Source: Gammaproteobacteria bacterium (lineage in GTDB: Bacteria > Pseudomonadota > Gammaproteobacteria > JACKNK01). Taken from it: a stretch of 64,000 bases of DNA. Below the pieces are notes generated by a model. It saw only the letters and a program-made list of their open reading frames with translations. It had not been told where the DNA came from and did not search any database. Below, one piece after another: positions 17,951-26,800 of this stretch (position 1 is the first letter of the stretch; every line of letters starts with the position of its first letter). The translations under genes and the position numbers were made by a program. Location: contig JACKNJ010000003.1 of assembly GCA_024234895.1 (NCBI GenBank), forward strand, positions 62,001 to 126,000, in the 5' to 3' direction.

Positions 17951-19969
17951 ATGAGCCAGCGCTCCTCAGATCGATTCTCCAGCCGCGCCGAGTATTTCGA
18001 GACCCTGGAAGATGAATCGGTCAACCCGTCCACCGAGCCGACGCTCGGGGACCTGATCAACCGCCGCTTCAGTCGCCGCGATCTGCTCAAGGGGATGCTC
18101 GGGGTTTCCGCACTGGGGGCGATGGCGGTGAGACCGCTGGCCGCGCTGGCGAAAGCGGCTGAGACGGACGCGCCCGCCAATGAAGGTGCGGCGAGCCGCT
18201 TCGGGTTCGACGAGATTCCTCATGGCGTCGATGAGGATCACCATGTCGCACCGGGGTATCGCGCCGAAATTCTGATCCGCTGGGGTGATGCGGTGATGGC
18301 CGACTCCCCGGACTTCGATGTGCGCGCACAGAGTGCCGCCGCGCAGCGGAAGCAGTTCGGCTACAACAACGACTTCGTCGGCTGGGTGTCGCTGCCGTTC
18401 GGTTCCGATAACGCCGAGCATGGCCTGCTGTGCATCAACCACGAATACACCGACGAGGAACTGATGTTCCCCGGCTACGGACGGCACCAGAAGGACTTCG
18501 CCAATCTGACCCGCGAGATCGCGGAGCTCGAGATGGCCGCGCATGGCGGATCGGTCATCGAGGTGAAGAAGCAAGACGGCGCATGGCGGGTGGTCGCGGA
18601 CAGTCGCTACGGCCGCCGCATCAGCGGGCTGGATACCGAGATGCGTCTGTCCGGCCCGGCCGCCGGCCACGAACGCCTGAAAACCCACGCCGACCCGACC
18701 GGCACCCGCGTGATCGGCACGCTGAACAACTGCGCCGGCGGCATCACGACATGGGGCACCTGGCTGATGGCCGAGGAGAACGTCAACAAGTACTTCATCG
18801 GCGCGTCTTCCGATCTCGATGAGGTCGCGAACCACGAGCGCATGGGCATCCCCGGCAACGGCTATGGCTGGGGCCGCTTCCACGAGCGCTTCGACCTCGG
18901 CAAGGAGCCGCGCGAGCCGAACCGCTTCGGCTGGATCGTCGAGGTCGACCCGCTCGACCCGACCTCGACCCCGGTCAAGCGCACCGCGCTCGGCCGCTTC
19001 AAGCACGAGGGCGCGGAGAGCATCGTCAACAAGGACGGTCGCCTGGTCGTGTATTCCGGCGACGACCAGCGTTTCGAGTACCTGTACAAGTTCGTCAGCG
19101 CGGGTCGGGTTGACCCGAGCGATCGCGAGGCCAACCGCGATCTGCTCGATCACGGCACGCTGTACGTCGCGCGCTTCGCCGATGACGGTTCGCTGACCTG
19201 GCTGCCGCTGGTGCATGGCGCGGGGCCGCTGACCGCCGGGGAAGGCTTCAACAGTCAGGCGGACGTGCTGATCGAGACCCGCCGCGCCGCGACGCTGCTC
19301 GGCGCGACCCCGCTGGACCGCCCCGAGGACGTGGAACCCAATCCGGTCAACGGCAAGGTCTACGTGATGCTGACCAATAATTCGAAGCGAGGCGCGGACC
19401 GGCTCGATGCGGTCAATTCCCGCGCCGACAACCTCTGGGGCCAGATCGTCGAGATCAGCCCGATGGATGGCGATCACGCCGCCCCGACCTCGACCTGGGA
19501 CGTGCTGGTGCGTGCCGGCAACCCCGCCGACCCCGGCACCAGCGCGATGTGGAATCCGGCCACCAGCGAGGACGGCTGGTTCGCCTGCCCGGACAACTGC
19601 GCGATCGATCCGCAGGGCCGTCTGTGGGTGACCACCGATCAGGGCAACGGCTGGAAGAAGGCCTCCGGCACCGCCGATGGCGTGTGGGCGCTGGAGACCG
19701 AGGGCGCGGCGCGCGGCACCGGGCGGATGTTCTACCGGGTGCCGGTCGGCGCGGAGATGTGCGGGCCCTGCTTCACCCCCGATGGCAAGACCCTGTTCGT
19801 CGCCGTGCAGCACCCCGCCAGCGATGGCACCAAGGATTATCCGGGCTTCGAGCGCAGTTCCACCTTCGAGGACCCGGCCACGCGCTGGCCAGATTTCGAC
19901 CCGGAACTGCCGCCGCGTCCGTCCGTGGTCGCGATCACCCGCATGGACGGCGGCGTGATCGGGGGTTGA
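17951..19969 (+). CDS. phoX: PhoX-family alkaline phosphatase
   Basis: A 672-residue Tat-exported phosphatase of the PhoX family, which uses Ca and Fe ions to strip phosphate from phosphoesters in the periplasm or outside. The long N-terminal leader ends in a Tat motif (RRFSRRDLLKG, about 38-48) and hydrophobic stretch. Family landmarks include INHEYTDEELMFPGY, TWLMAEENVNKYF, GWIVEVDPLDP, RFKHEGAE and VYSGDDQRFEYLYKF. The length is usual for PhoX. The start gives an N-terminus that aligns with the partial copy at 15810. It stands alone behind a PhoB-like element, so phosphate-starvation control is likely. Confidence 0.93.
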   Translation: MSQRSSDRFSSRAEYFETLEDESVNPSTEPTLGDLINRRFSRRDLLKGMLGVSALGAMAVRPLAALAKAAETDAPANEGAASRFGFDEIPHGVDEDHHVAPGYRAEILIRWGDAVMADSPDFDVRAQSAAAQRKQFGYNNDFVGWVSLPFGSDNAEHGLLCINHEYTDEELMFPGYGRHQKDFANLTREIAELEMAAHGGSVIEVKKQDGAWRVVADSRYGRRISGLDTEMRLSGPAAGHERLKTHADPTGTRVIGTLNNCAGGITTWGTWLMAEENVNKYFIGASSDLDEVANHERMGIPGNGYGWGRFHERFDLGKEPREPNRFGWIVEVDPLDPTSTPVKRTALGRFKHEGAESIVNKDGRLVVYSGDDQRFEYLYKFVSAGRVDPSDREANRDLLDHGTLYVARFADDGSLTWLPLVHGAGPLTAGEGFNSQADVLIETRRAATLLGATPLDRPEDVEPNPVNGKVYVMLTNNSKRGADRLDAVNSRADNLWGQIVEISPMDGDHAAPTSTWDVLVRAGNPADPGTSAMWNPATSEDGWFACPDNCAIDPQGRLWVTTDQGNGWKKASGTADGVWALETEGAARGTGRMFYRVPVGAEMCGPCFTPDGKTLFVAVQHPASDGTKDYPGFERSSTFEDPATRWPDFDPELPPRPSVVAITRMDGGVIGG

Positions 19970-19992
19970 GCCGGCGGGCGGCAGTCGCCGCG

Positions 19993-22900
19993 TCAGTCCG
20001 GATTGAGCAGCGAATTGTCCATGCCGCCATGCCACAGGCGTTGGGTCAGGCGACGGACATCCCCGAGCATCTTCATCAGGGTGTCGTCGTCGACCGGCTT
20101 GATCAGATAGCGGAACACGCCGCCCTGATTGATCGCCTGTTGCATGACCTCCCGGGAGTCGGTGCCCGACAGCATCACCCGCACCGTTTCGGGATGGGTG
20201 TGGCGGCAGCGATCGAGCAGTTCCAGGCCGTCCATGCCCGGCAACATGTAGTCGGCCAACAGCAGATCGATGGGCTCGCGGGCGAGGAAAACGAGGGCGT
20301 CTTCCGCGCTCTCGACCGCGATCACCTTCCAGTTGGCGGCCTCCAGGCGCGCTTCCAGAAGCTCGCGCTGGATCGGTTCGTCCTCGACGATCAGGGCCTT
20401 CGGCTTGGTCAGCGAGGTGACCATGTCCCGCAGCGCGGCTTCGTGCTGATCGCCGAGCAGTGCCGTGAACTCCGTGGCGGGCATTGGCCGACCGGTCAGG
20501 TAGCCCTGGATGGTTTCGCAGCCCAGGCGCATCAGTTGCTGTGCCTGCATGGCGGTCTCAATCCCCTCGGCGACGACGGCCCGCGACAGATTGCGGGCCA
20601 TCGACAGCGTCGCGCGCACCACGGCCTGGTTGGTGGCCGAGTGTTCCAGGTCGGCCACGAAGGCGCGGTCGATCTTGATGATGTCGAAAGGCAGGCGTTG
20701 CAGGTAGGCGAGGCTGGAGTAGCCGGTGCCGAAATCGTCGAGCGCGATCGCGACGCCGAGGGCATGGACCGCGTTCAGTTGCCGGGTGGCCCGGTCCGGA
20801 TCGTCGAGGAGGACATTTTCCAGGACCTCGATCTCGAGCTGCCGGGGCGCGATCCCGGTCTCCGCCAGCACCGCCCCGATCTCGTCCGCGAGGCTCCCGT
20901 TGGCAATCATGGCACCGGAAATGTTCACGCTGACGGGCGGCGGATTGAGGCCGGCGGCTTGCCAATCAAGCACCGCGCGGGCGGCGGCGCGCAGCACCCA
21001 GCGACCGATCGGAAGGACCAGATCGCTGCTTTCCACGATCGGCATGAACTCCCCCGGCGGCACGAGTTCGCCGTCCCGGTGCCAGCGTATCAACGCTTCG
21101 GCACCCACGACCCGACCATCCGTCAGGCTGATCTTGGGTTGAAAATGCAGTTCATAGGCGGCGTTTTCCAGGGCCTCACGCAAGGCCTGTTCGGTTTGCA
21201 GCCGCGATGTCGCCGCCTCGGTCATGGCCGGGTGGTAGTAGGCGAGGGCGCTGGGGCCGCTTGCGCGGGCGGTGTGCAGCGCGGATTCGGCGTAACTCAG
21301 CAGTGCCCCGGCGTCGCGGGTGTCGTCCGGATAGAGCGCGATGCCGATCTGGCTGATGATGCTGATGTGGCCCAGTTCGTCGGTTTCGATACCTTCCCTC
21401 AGGCGGTCCTGAAGGTCGTGGGCAATGTGCGTTACCGCATTGGCGACCGCTTCGACCTCCACCGTCAGCGCGAATACGTCGTTGTTCAAGCGGCCCAGCG
21501 TGGCGTCGGCCGGGATCGCGCCGCGCAGCTTGTCGGCAACCCGCACCAGTACCCGGTCCGCGGCTTCGCGGCCCATCGAACTGATCAGACGTTCGAAGCC
21601 ATCGATGCTGAGCAGGATGGCGGCGACCTTGTTGCCGGCGACGGTCGCCGAGTCGAGGGTTTGTGAGAGGCGTGCCCGCAACAGCGCCGGGTTGGGGAGT
21701 CCGGTCAGAACGTCGAAATGACTGAGCTGTTCGATGCGCTGTGCGAAGTGATGCGATTCGCTCATGTCGCTGAACACGCCGATGTAGTTCCGCGCCTCGC
21801 CCTGGTCACCGCGGATGGTGCTGATACTGAGCCACTCCGGGTATTCCTCGCCGTTCCTGCGGCGGTTCCAGATCTCCCCGCGCCAGTTGCCGGTCTCGGT
21901 GAGTTGTCGCCACATCGATTCGTAGAAGGCCGGGTCCTGGCGCCCGGACTGCAGGAAATTCGGTCGCCGCCAGCGGACCTCGTCCTCGGTGTAACCGGTT
22001 ATCTCGGTGAACGCGGGGTTCACGCTCAGGATGCGGCTCTGAGTGTCGGTGATCATGATGCCTTCGGCGGTGTTCTCGAACACCGCGCTCGCCCGGCTCT
22101 GCAATTCCGCGGCGCGGCGTTTGTCGCGGAGGTCGAACCAGGTGCAGAGCAGTGCCCGTTCACCGCCCAGGCTGATGCGCGACAGCGATACCTCGATGGG
22201 GACGATATGGCCGTCCAGGTGGCGGTGGTCCCACTCGAAACGCACGAAGCCGCTCGCGAACGCGGTTTCGATCAGACGCGAGCCCTTCTCGAACGAGCTC
22301 TGGCCATCTGGCTGCGTGGGCGGTGAAAGGGTCTGCGGGAGGGCGCTGAGCATGGCGCCGGGTTCCGGGTAGCCGAGCATCTCGCAGGCGGTCTGGTTCG
22401 CGCTGGTGATCTTGCCGTCGGCCGCAAGGATGAGCATGCCCTGGCCGGCGGATTCGAACATCGAGCGGTAGCGTTCCTCACTCTCCCGCAGGGCCATGTC
22501 GGCGAGGTGCCGCCCGGTGATGTCCTGGACGATGCCGTCGATGCGCACCGGTCGACCGACGTCGTCCAGTATCCGCTCCCGTCGCGAGAAGATCTGCCGG
22601 CGGCTGCCGTCGCGACGCACGATCGGGTATTCGGTCTCGACCAAGGCGCCATCGGTGCTCGTCACGCTTTCCAGCGCCGCCGCCACCCGCGCACGTTCCG
22701 ACGGGACCACGCGGGAGAGCAGCGCATCGATGCCCGGAGTGGTGGTCGCGGGGTCGAGATCGAGGATTCGGTACAGCATCGGCGACCAGTGCACCTCACC
22801 CGTGCGCAGGTCCTGATAGCCGCTGCCGATGCCGGCCAGTTCCTGCGCCTGTTGCAGCTCGATCGCCTGGCGATGCTGGAGGGTGATGTCGCGACTGATG

Positions 22901-24813
22901 CCGAGCACGCCGTCGGCTTCCTGACCATCCGGTCCGTACGGCATCTTGAGGGTGTCGAGCAGGTAACGGTGACCGTCCGGGTAGGTGACCCATTCCTCGT
23001 TGCGTCGGGGCGCGCCGCTGGCGAGCATCGCGGCGTCCTGGCCGCGGAAGAATTCCGCTTCCTCGCTGCTGAAGAAGTCGTGATCCGTGAAGCCGACGAT
23101 GGCGTCCCGGGGGCGGCCGATGAACTGCGTGAAGGCCGCGTTGCACTCGACGTAACGGCCATCCTTGTCCTTGAAGAAGATCAGGTCCGGGATCGCATCC
23201 AGCAGGGTCCGCAGTTCGGTCTGCCGGATCCGCCGTTCGGTGATATCGACGAGGTAGCCGTGCAGGGCCCGCACCTGACCGTTGTCATCCCGCAGCACGC
23301 GGGTGTAGTCATAAACGTGACGCCAGTCGCCTTGTGCGCCCCGCAGCCGGTATTCCTGTTCGAAGTCGGTGCGCCCCGCCAGCAGGAAGCCCTCGACCTC
23401 GGCGGCGATGCGGTGCAAATCCTCGGGGTGCACGAAATCCGCGAAGGCGGCCTTGCCGGCGACGAATTCGTCCGCGCTCACGCCGAGTTCGCGTTCGACG
23501 TTGGGTGAGCAATACTCGACCGGCCAGCCCGCCTCGGGCAGCCAGCGGAACACCATGGTCGGCCCGGCGGCGAACAGGTGGCGTTCCTCGTCGAGGGTCC
23601 GCAGCGTGCGCCTGAGCGCGAGTTCCTCTGCCTTTCTCTGCTCGATGTCGTCGACGATCCAGATGACGCCCTGGCTGAGGTCCGCCGGCGTGGACGGGTC
23701 CACGGCCTTGCCGGAAACCATGCACCAGACCGGCGAGCCATCGCGCCGCCGCAGCTGGTATTCGACGTGCAACTGCTCCTGCTGGCGCAGCGTCTCGTAG
23801 TGGGCCGCGCCGAATTCCTCGAAGCGTTCGCGGTCGAGATGCAGCTCCAGCATGCTGATGCCGCGCATCTGCTCCGGCGAGTCGTAACCGAGGATGTCCG
23901 CCAGTTTCTGGTTGCCGCGCGCGAGTTTCCGGTATCCGGTCAGCAACATGATGCCGACGCTGGCGTTGTCGAATATCGCCTGGAGCTGTGCCTTGCTCTG
24001 CCGCAGGGAGTCGAGCGCCGCGCGCGCCTCGGTGATGTCGCGGCTGACGCCCCGGTAGCCGCGCTGGGTGCCATCGGCATCGAGAATCGCGGTTCCGCTG
24101 ATCGCGAGGGTGACGTCGTGGCCGTCCTGGTGGCGGTGCGCGTAAGCCAGGTCGGTGATGTCGTGCGGCGTTGGCGCGGTCGCGCGGAAATCCCGCAGCC
24201 ACCGTTCGCCTTCCTCCCTGCCCATGAGATCCATCGGTGTCCTGCCGATGACCCAGGCCGGGTCGTAACCGAGCACGTCGCGGATGCGCTCCGACACGAA
24301 GGTGAAGCGGCCATTCATGTCCACTTCCCAGACCCAGTCGGCCATGTGGTTGACCAGATCGCGGTAACGGACATCGTCGGCACGCTGCTCGCCCGGATTA
24401 TCGATCAGGGTGATGTAGCCGCTGATCGCACCGTCGGCTTCGATCAGCGTGGAGGTCGTGCAGACCAGGTTGGGCCGACCGGGGGCGGACAATTCGCAGG
24501 CGAAGCCCGTGCTGGCGTCGGTGGCCTTGACGCGACGCTCGAAGTCTTCCGCATCTGCGCCGAATCGGCCGACCAGTTCGCCGACCGGCTGGCCCGCCGG
24601 ATTGTGTGTGCCCAGGCCAAGCTGGCGGAGCGCCGCGCCGCTCACATGCCGAATCAGGAGATCGCGATCCGAGATCAGAACGCCCACGAGGTCGCCGCCG
24701 GGCGCGCGGCGCGGCGGTGTGGCGTTGCCAGAGCGGGCAAGCGCAAGGTTCGTTTCGGCAGTTCCGGAAGCATTCATGGCGAGAGAGTAAATCGACCGAC
24801 TGACCGTCATCAT
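19993..24813 (-). CDS. Giant 8xPAS-GGDEF-EAL-REC signalling protein
   Basis: A 1606-residue soluble c-di-GMP signalling protein with no clear membrane segment. About eight PAS domains occupy residues 40-1035, recognisable by repeats such as VWEVDMNGRF, IFFKDKDGRYVECN and GMLILAADGKITSAN. A GGDEF domain (about 1040-1200) has GRLNNDVFAL where GGDEF should be, so it should not make c-di-GMP. An EAL domain (about 1215-1460) keeps AEALIRW, DDFGTGYSSL, IKIDRAFV and VVAEGIET, so phosphodiesterase activity is likely. A C-terminal receiver (about 1475-1600) has VEDEP, phospho-acceptor D in LLADYMLPGMDG and K in LIKPVD. A receiver at the C-terminus is unusual. Start could also be the ATG at 24777; neither has a strong ribosome site. 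Confidence 0.92.
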   Translation of the reverse strand: MMTVSRSIYSLAMNASGTAETNLALARSGNATPPRRAPGGDLVGVLISDRDLLIRHVSGAALRQLGLGTHNPAGQPVGELVGRFGADAEDFERRVKATDASTGFACELSAPGRPNLVCTTSTLIEADGAISGYITLIDNPGEQRADDVRYRDLVNHMADWVWEVDMNGRFTFVSERIRDVLGYDPAWVIGRTPMDLMGREEGERWLRDFRATAPTPHDITDLAYAHRHQDGHDVTLAISGTAILDADGTQRGYRGVSRDITEARAALDSLRQSKAQLQAIFDNASVGIMLLTGYRKLARGNQKLADILGYDSPEQMRGISMLELHLDRERFEEFGAAHYETLRQQEQLHVEYQLRRRDGSPVWCMVSGKAVDPSTPADLSQGVIWIVDDIEQRKAEELALRRTLRTLDEERHLFAAGPTMVFRWLPEAGWPVEYCSPNVERELGVSADEFVAGKAAFADFVHPEDLHRIAAEVEGFLLAGRTDFEQEYRLRGAQGDWRHVYDYTRVLRDDNGQVRALHGYLVDITERRIRQTELRTLLDAIPDLIFFKDKDGRYVECNAAFTQFIGRPRDAIVGFTDHDFFSSEEAEFFRGQDAAMLASGAPRRNEEWVTYPDGHRYLLDTLKMPYGPDGQEADGVLGISRDITLQHRQAIELQQAQELAGIGSGYQDLRTGEVHWSPMLYRILDLDPATTTPGIDALLSRVVPSERARVAAALESVTSTDGALVETEYPIVRRDGSRRQIFSRRERILDDVGRPVRIDGIVQDITGRHLADMALRESEERYRSMFESAGQGMLILAADGKITSANQTACEMLGYPEPGAMLSALPQTLSPPTQPDGQSSFEKGSRLIETAFASGFVRFEWDHRHLDGHIVPIEVSLSRISLGGERALLCTWFDLRDKRRAAELQSRASAVFENTAEGIMITDTQSRILSVNPAFTEITGYTEDEVRWRRPNFLQSGRQDPAFYESMWRQLTETGNWRGEIWNRRRNGEEYPEWLSISTIRGDQGEARNYIGVFSDMSESHHFAQRIEQLSHFDVLTGLPNPALLRARLSQTLDSATVAGNKVAAILLSIDGFERLISSMGREAADRVLVRVADKLRGAIPADATLGRLNNDVFALTVEVEAVANAVTHIAHDLQDRLREGIETDELGHISIISQIGIALYPDDTRDAGALLSYAESALHTARASGPSALAYYHPAMTEAATSRLQTEQALREALENAAYELHFQPKISLTDGRVVGAEALIRWHRDGELVPPGEFMPIVESSDLVLPIGRWVLRAAARAVLDWQAAGLNPPPVSVNISGAMIANGSLADEIGAVLAETGIAPRQLEIEVLENVLLDDPDRATRQLNAVHALGVAIALDDFGTGYSSLAYLQRLPFDIIKIDRAFVADLEHSATNQAVVRATLSMARNLSRAVVAEGIETAMQAQQLMRLGCETIQGYLTGRPMPATEFTALLGDQHEAALRDMVTSLTKPKALIVEDEPIQRELLEARLEAANWKVIAVESAEDALVFLAREPIDLLLADYMLPGMDGLELLDRCRHTHPETVRVMLSGTDSREVMQQAINQGGVFRYLIKPVDDDTLMKMLGDVRRLTQRLWHGGMDNSLLNPD

Positions 24814-24996
24814 TACTCAGGTGTTGTCCATTTTCCCCATCGCTCACTGCAAATGTTCCGGCGAGCCCCGTGCAGCCGTTCGGTGCTGGCCGGTGCCGAC
24901 AGCGCAGGCCGGCCGAGATCCGGCGGCAAGCGTCGCGAAACCGTCATGTCCATCCATGACGATCACGCCCGGAACGAAAGGGTTCCGGAAGCGTGT

Positions 24997-25016
24997 GACA
25001 TGTGCGCGCACATGTC
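24997..25016. promoter_or_regulatory. Perfect 20-bp palindrome GACATGTGCGCGCACATGTC
   Basis: An uninterrupted perfect palindrome between the divergently oriented PAS-EAL gene region and the candidate small RNA. Palindromes this long are typical of dimeric regulator sites. It sits immediately before the GGA-rich transcript-like interval, so it may be an activator or repressor site for it. No known consensus recognised. Confidence 0.5.
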
Positions 25017-25017
25017 C

Positions 25018-25171
25018 GGACGACAGCGGCAGGATTGACCGGGAGGCGGGGAAGGATGCCCCGCGCTAGCGATGGGAACGCGCCAGGAAGTACCGCGTCG
25101 ATGAAGTTGTTCAAGGGCCTGTTTCGCGTCGTCCGTCACCCCTCGGACGGGGCGCGGATCAGGCCCTTTTT
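25018..25171 (+). ncRNA. Candidate CsrA/RsmA-titrating small RNA
   Basis: In 71 bases (25018-25088) there are six GGA motifs, four to five times what base composition predicts by rough estimate. Several are AGGA/GGGA in loops: GCGGGG-AAGGATG-CCCCGC (25046-25064) puts AGGA in a 7-base loop on a perfect 6-bp stem, and GCG-ATGGGAA-CGC (25069-25081) repeats the pattern; CAGGAAG follows. The interval ends in a hairpin plus TTTTT. That is the design of CsrB/RsmY/RsmZ RNAs, which sequester the translational regulator CsrA. There is no protein frame here. Boundaries are estimates and no homologue can be shown by eye. Confidence 0.4.
25113..25171 (+). terminator. Plus-strand intrinsic terminator with no upstream protein gene
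   Basis: Arms AAGGGCCTG (25113-25121) and CAGGCCCTT (25160-25168) with an inner GTCCG/CGGAC stem, followed by TTTTT. Both flanking protein genes are on the minus strand, so this terminator implies a plus-strand transcript between them. Confidence 0.7.
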
Positions 25172-25174
25172 GCG

Positions 25175-26530
25175 TCAGGCGGTGACCTGCGTCCGCTCGC
25201 GTCGCAGCAGATGCATGACCAGCAACATGGCCGGGATGCCCAGCGCCGAGGCATAGATGAAGAAGGTCACGTAGCTGGTGGCGTCGACGATGTCGCCGGA
25301 GAAGCCGGCCAGGAACTTGGCCGGCAGCAGCATCATCGAGCTGAACAGCGCGTACTGGGTCGCGGTGTAGGCGCGGTTGGTCTGCCCGGACAGGTAGGCG
25401 ATGAAGGCCGAGCCGGCCATGCCGCCGCTCAAGTTGTCGGCGCTGACCACGATCGCCAGCAGCGCGACATCGGCGGGCTGGGTGGCGAGCCAAGCGTAGA
25501 CCAGGTTGGTCAGTGACACGATCACCGCCGCGAACAGCAGCACCGGCAACAGGCCGAAGCGCATCACGATCACGCCGCCGACCACCGCGCCGACCATGGT
25601 CATGATCACCCCGAACACCTTGGTCACGGTGGCGATCTCGCTGAGCGTGTAGCCCATGTCGATGTAGAAGGCATTGGCCATCACGCCGAGGGTGATGTCG
25701 CTGATGCGGAAGGTGAAGATGAAGGCGAGGACCCACAGCGCGAAGCGACCGTTGCGCTGAAAGAACTCCGTGAACGGGCAGACCACCGCGCCGATGAACC
25801 AGGCGGCGGCTCTGCGGTACGCATTCGGCAGATGGGCCGAGCGTTCGAGGAAGCTGACCACGCGCTCCTCGTCGGCCCAGGTCTGCTGGCTGATCTGGCG
25901 TTCCGGCTCACCGATCAGCAGCGTGGTCACCACGCCGACGCCCATCAACGCCGCCATGCTCAGATAGGCCGCGCCCCAACTGATGAAATCCGCCAGATAC
26001 AGCGCCCCGGCACCGGCCGCGATCATGCCGATGCGGTAGCCGATCTGGTACGTGGCCGCCATTGCCGCCTGCCGGTCGACATCGACCGATTCGATGCGCC
26101 AGGCATCCAGGCTGATGTCCTGCGTCGCGGACGAGAACGCGACCAGCAGCGCCGCCCACACCAGGGCTTCGAGACTGTTGGCCGGATCGCCGGTCGCCAT
26201 CAGCAACAGGCCGGTGATGATCCCGGCCTGCGCCAGCAGCATCCAGCTGCGGCGATGCCCGAGCAGGCGATCGAGCAGCGGCAGATCGATGCGGTCGACC
26301 AGCGGCGCCCAGAGGAATTTCAGCGCATAAGCCAGCGCCACCCAGGACACATGACCAATGGTCGAGCGATCGACCCCGGCCTGCCGCAGCCACGCCGACA
26401 AGGTGCCGAACACCAGCAGCAACGGCAGCCCGGCTGCGAAGCCGAGGAACAGCATCGCCAGCACGCGGGGATGGATGTAGACGGCCCAGGCATCGGACCA
26501 GCGGCGGTGTTGTTGGACGGGTGCGGACAT
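25175..26530 (-). CDS. AmpG-like MFS permease
   Basis: A 451-residue inner-membrane transporter with about 12 hydrophobic segments. The signature FSSATQDISLDAWRIE (about 136-151) and the PLVDRIDLPLLDRLLGHRRSW loop are typical of AmpG, which imports GlcNAc-anhydroMurNAc peptides for cell-wall recycling. The ATG at 26530 (MSAPVQQ) gives a normal N-terminus; the open frame extends 66 bases further upstream. It is monocistronic; no amp or peptidoglycan-recycling genes adjoin it. The 270 bases between it and nasA are a divergent promoter region in which I recognise no specific site. Confidence 0.85.
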   Translation of the reverse strand: MSAPVQQHRRWSDAWAVYIHPRVLAMLFLGFAAGLPLLLVFGTLSAWLRQAGVDRSTIGHVSWVALAYALKFLWAPLVDRIDLPLLDRLLGHRRSWMLLAQAGIITGLLLMATGDPANSLEALVWAALLVAFSSATQDISLDAWRIESVDVDRQAAMAATYQIGYRIGMIAAGAGALYLADFISWGAAYLSMAALMGVGVVTTLLIGEPERQISQQTWADEERVVSFLERSAHLPNAYRRAAAWFIGAVVCPFTEFFQRNGRFALWVLAFIFTFRISDITLGVMANAFYIDMGYTLSEIATVTKVFGVIMTMVGAVVGGVIVMRFGLLPVLLFAAVIVSLTNLVYAWLATQPADVALLAIVVSADNLSGGMAGSAFIAYLSGQTNRAYTATQYALFSSMMLLPAKFLAGFSGDIVDATSYVTFFIYASALGIPAMLLVMHLLRRERTQVTA

Positions 26531-26800
26531 GGCGGCGAGCCTATCAGGCTTGCGGGGTTTCCGGACCGTCGGCATTCCCGGAGCGGCCCTGCGCACCGGG
26601 ACGGTGCATCAGGTCGACGGGTGTCGTCCAAAACGGGGCAGGAGATCGCCCGAGGATTGCCGGCTTGCACCCCGACAGCTCCCGGCGGATGCGACCGGGG
26701 TCCCTCTCGCCTTGCAGGACCAGCCTGGTCGATTCCGACGCACGGAGACTGGCATCAGGCTTGCAGAGCGCCGCTGTTCATACCTCAACCTTTCCCCGGC

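Noticed and set aside
24990..25016. GacA/LetA-type box upstream of the candidate small RNA
   Set aside because: The palindrome does not match TGTAAG-N6-CTTACA; it may be a control site but not for a known GacA consensus.
24841..25174. c-di-GMP riboswitch next to the EAL gene
   Set aside because: The conserved GEMM core sequences are not present and the structured interval is on the strand opposite the EAL gene.
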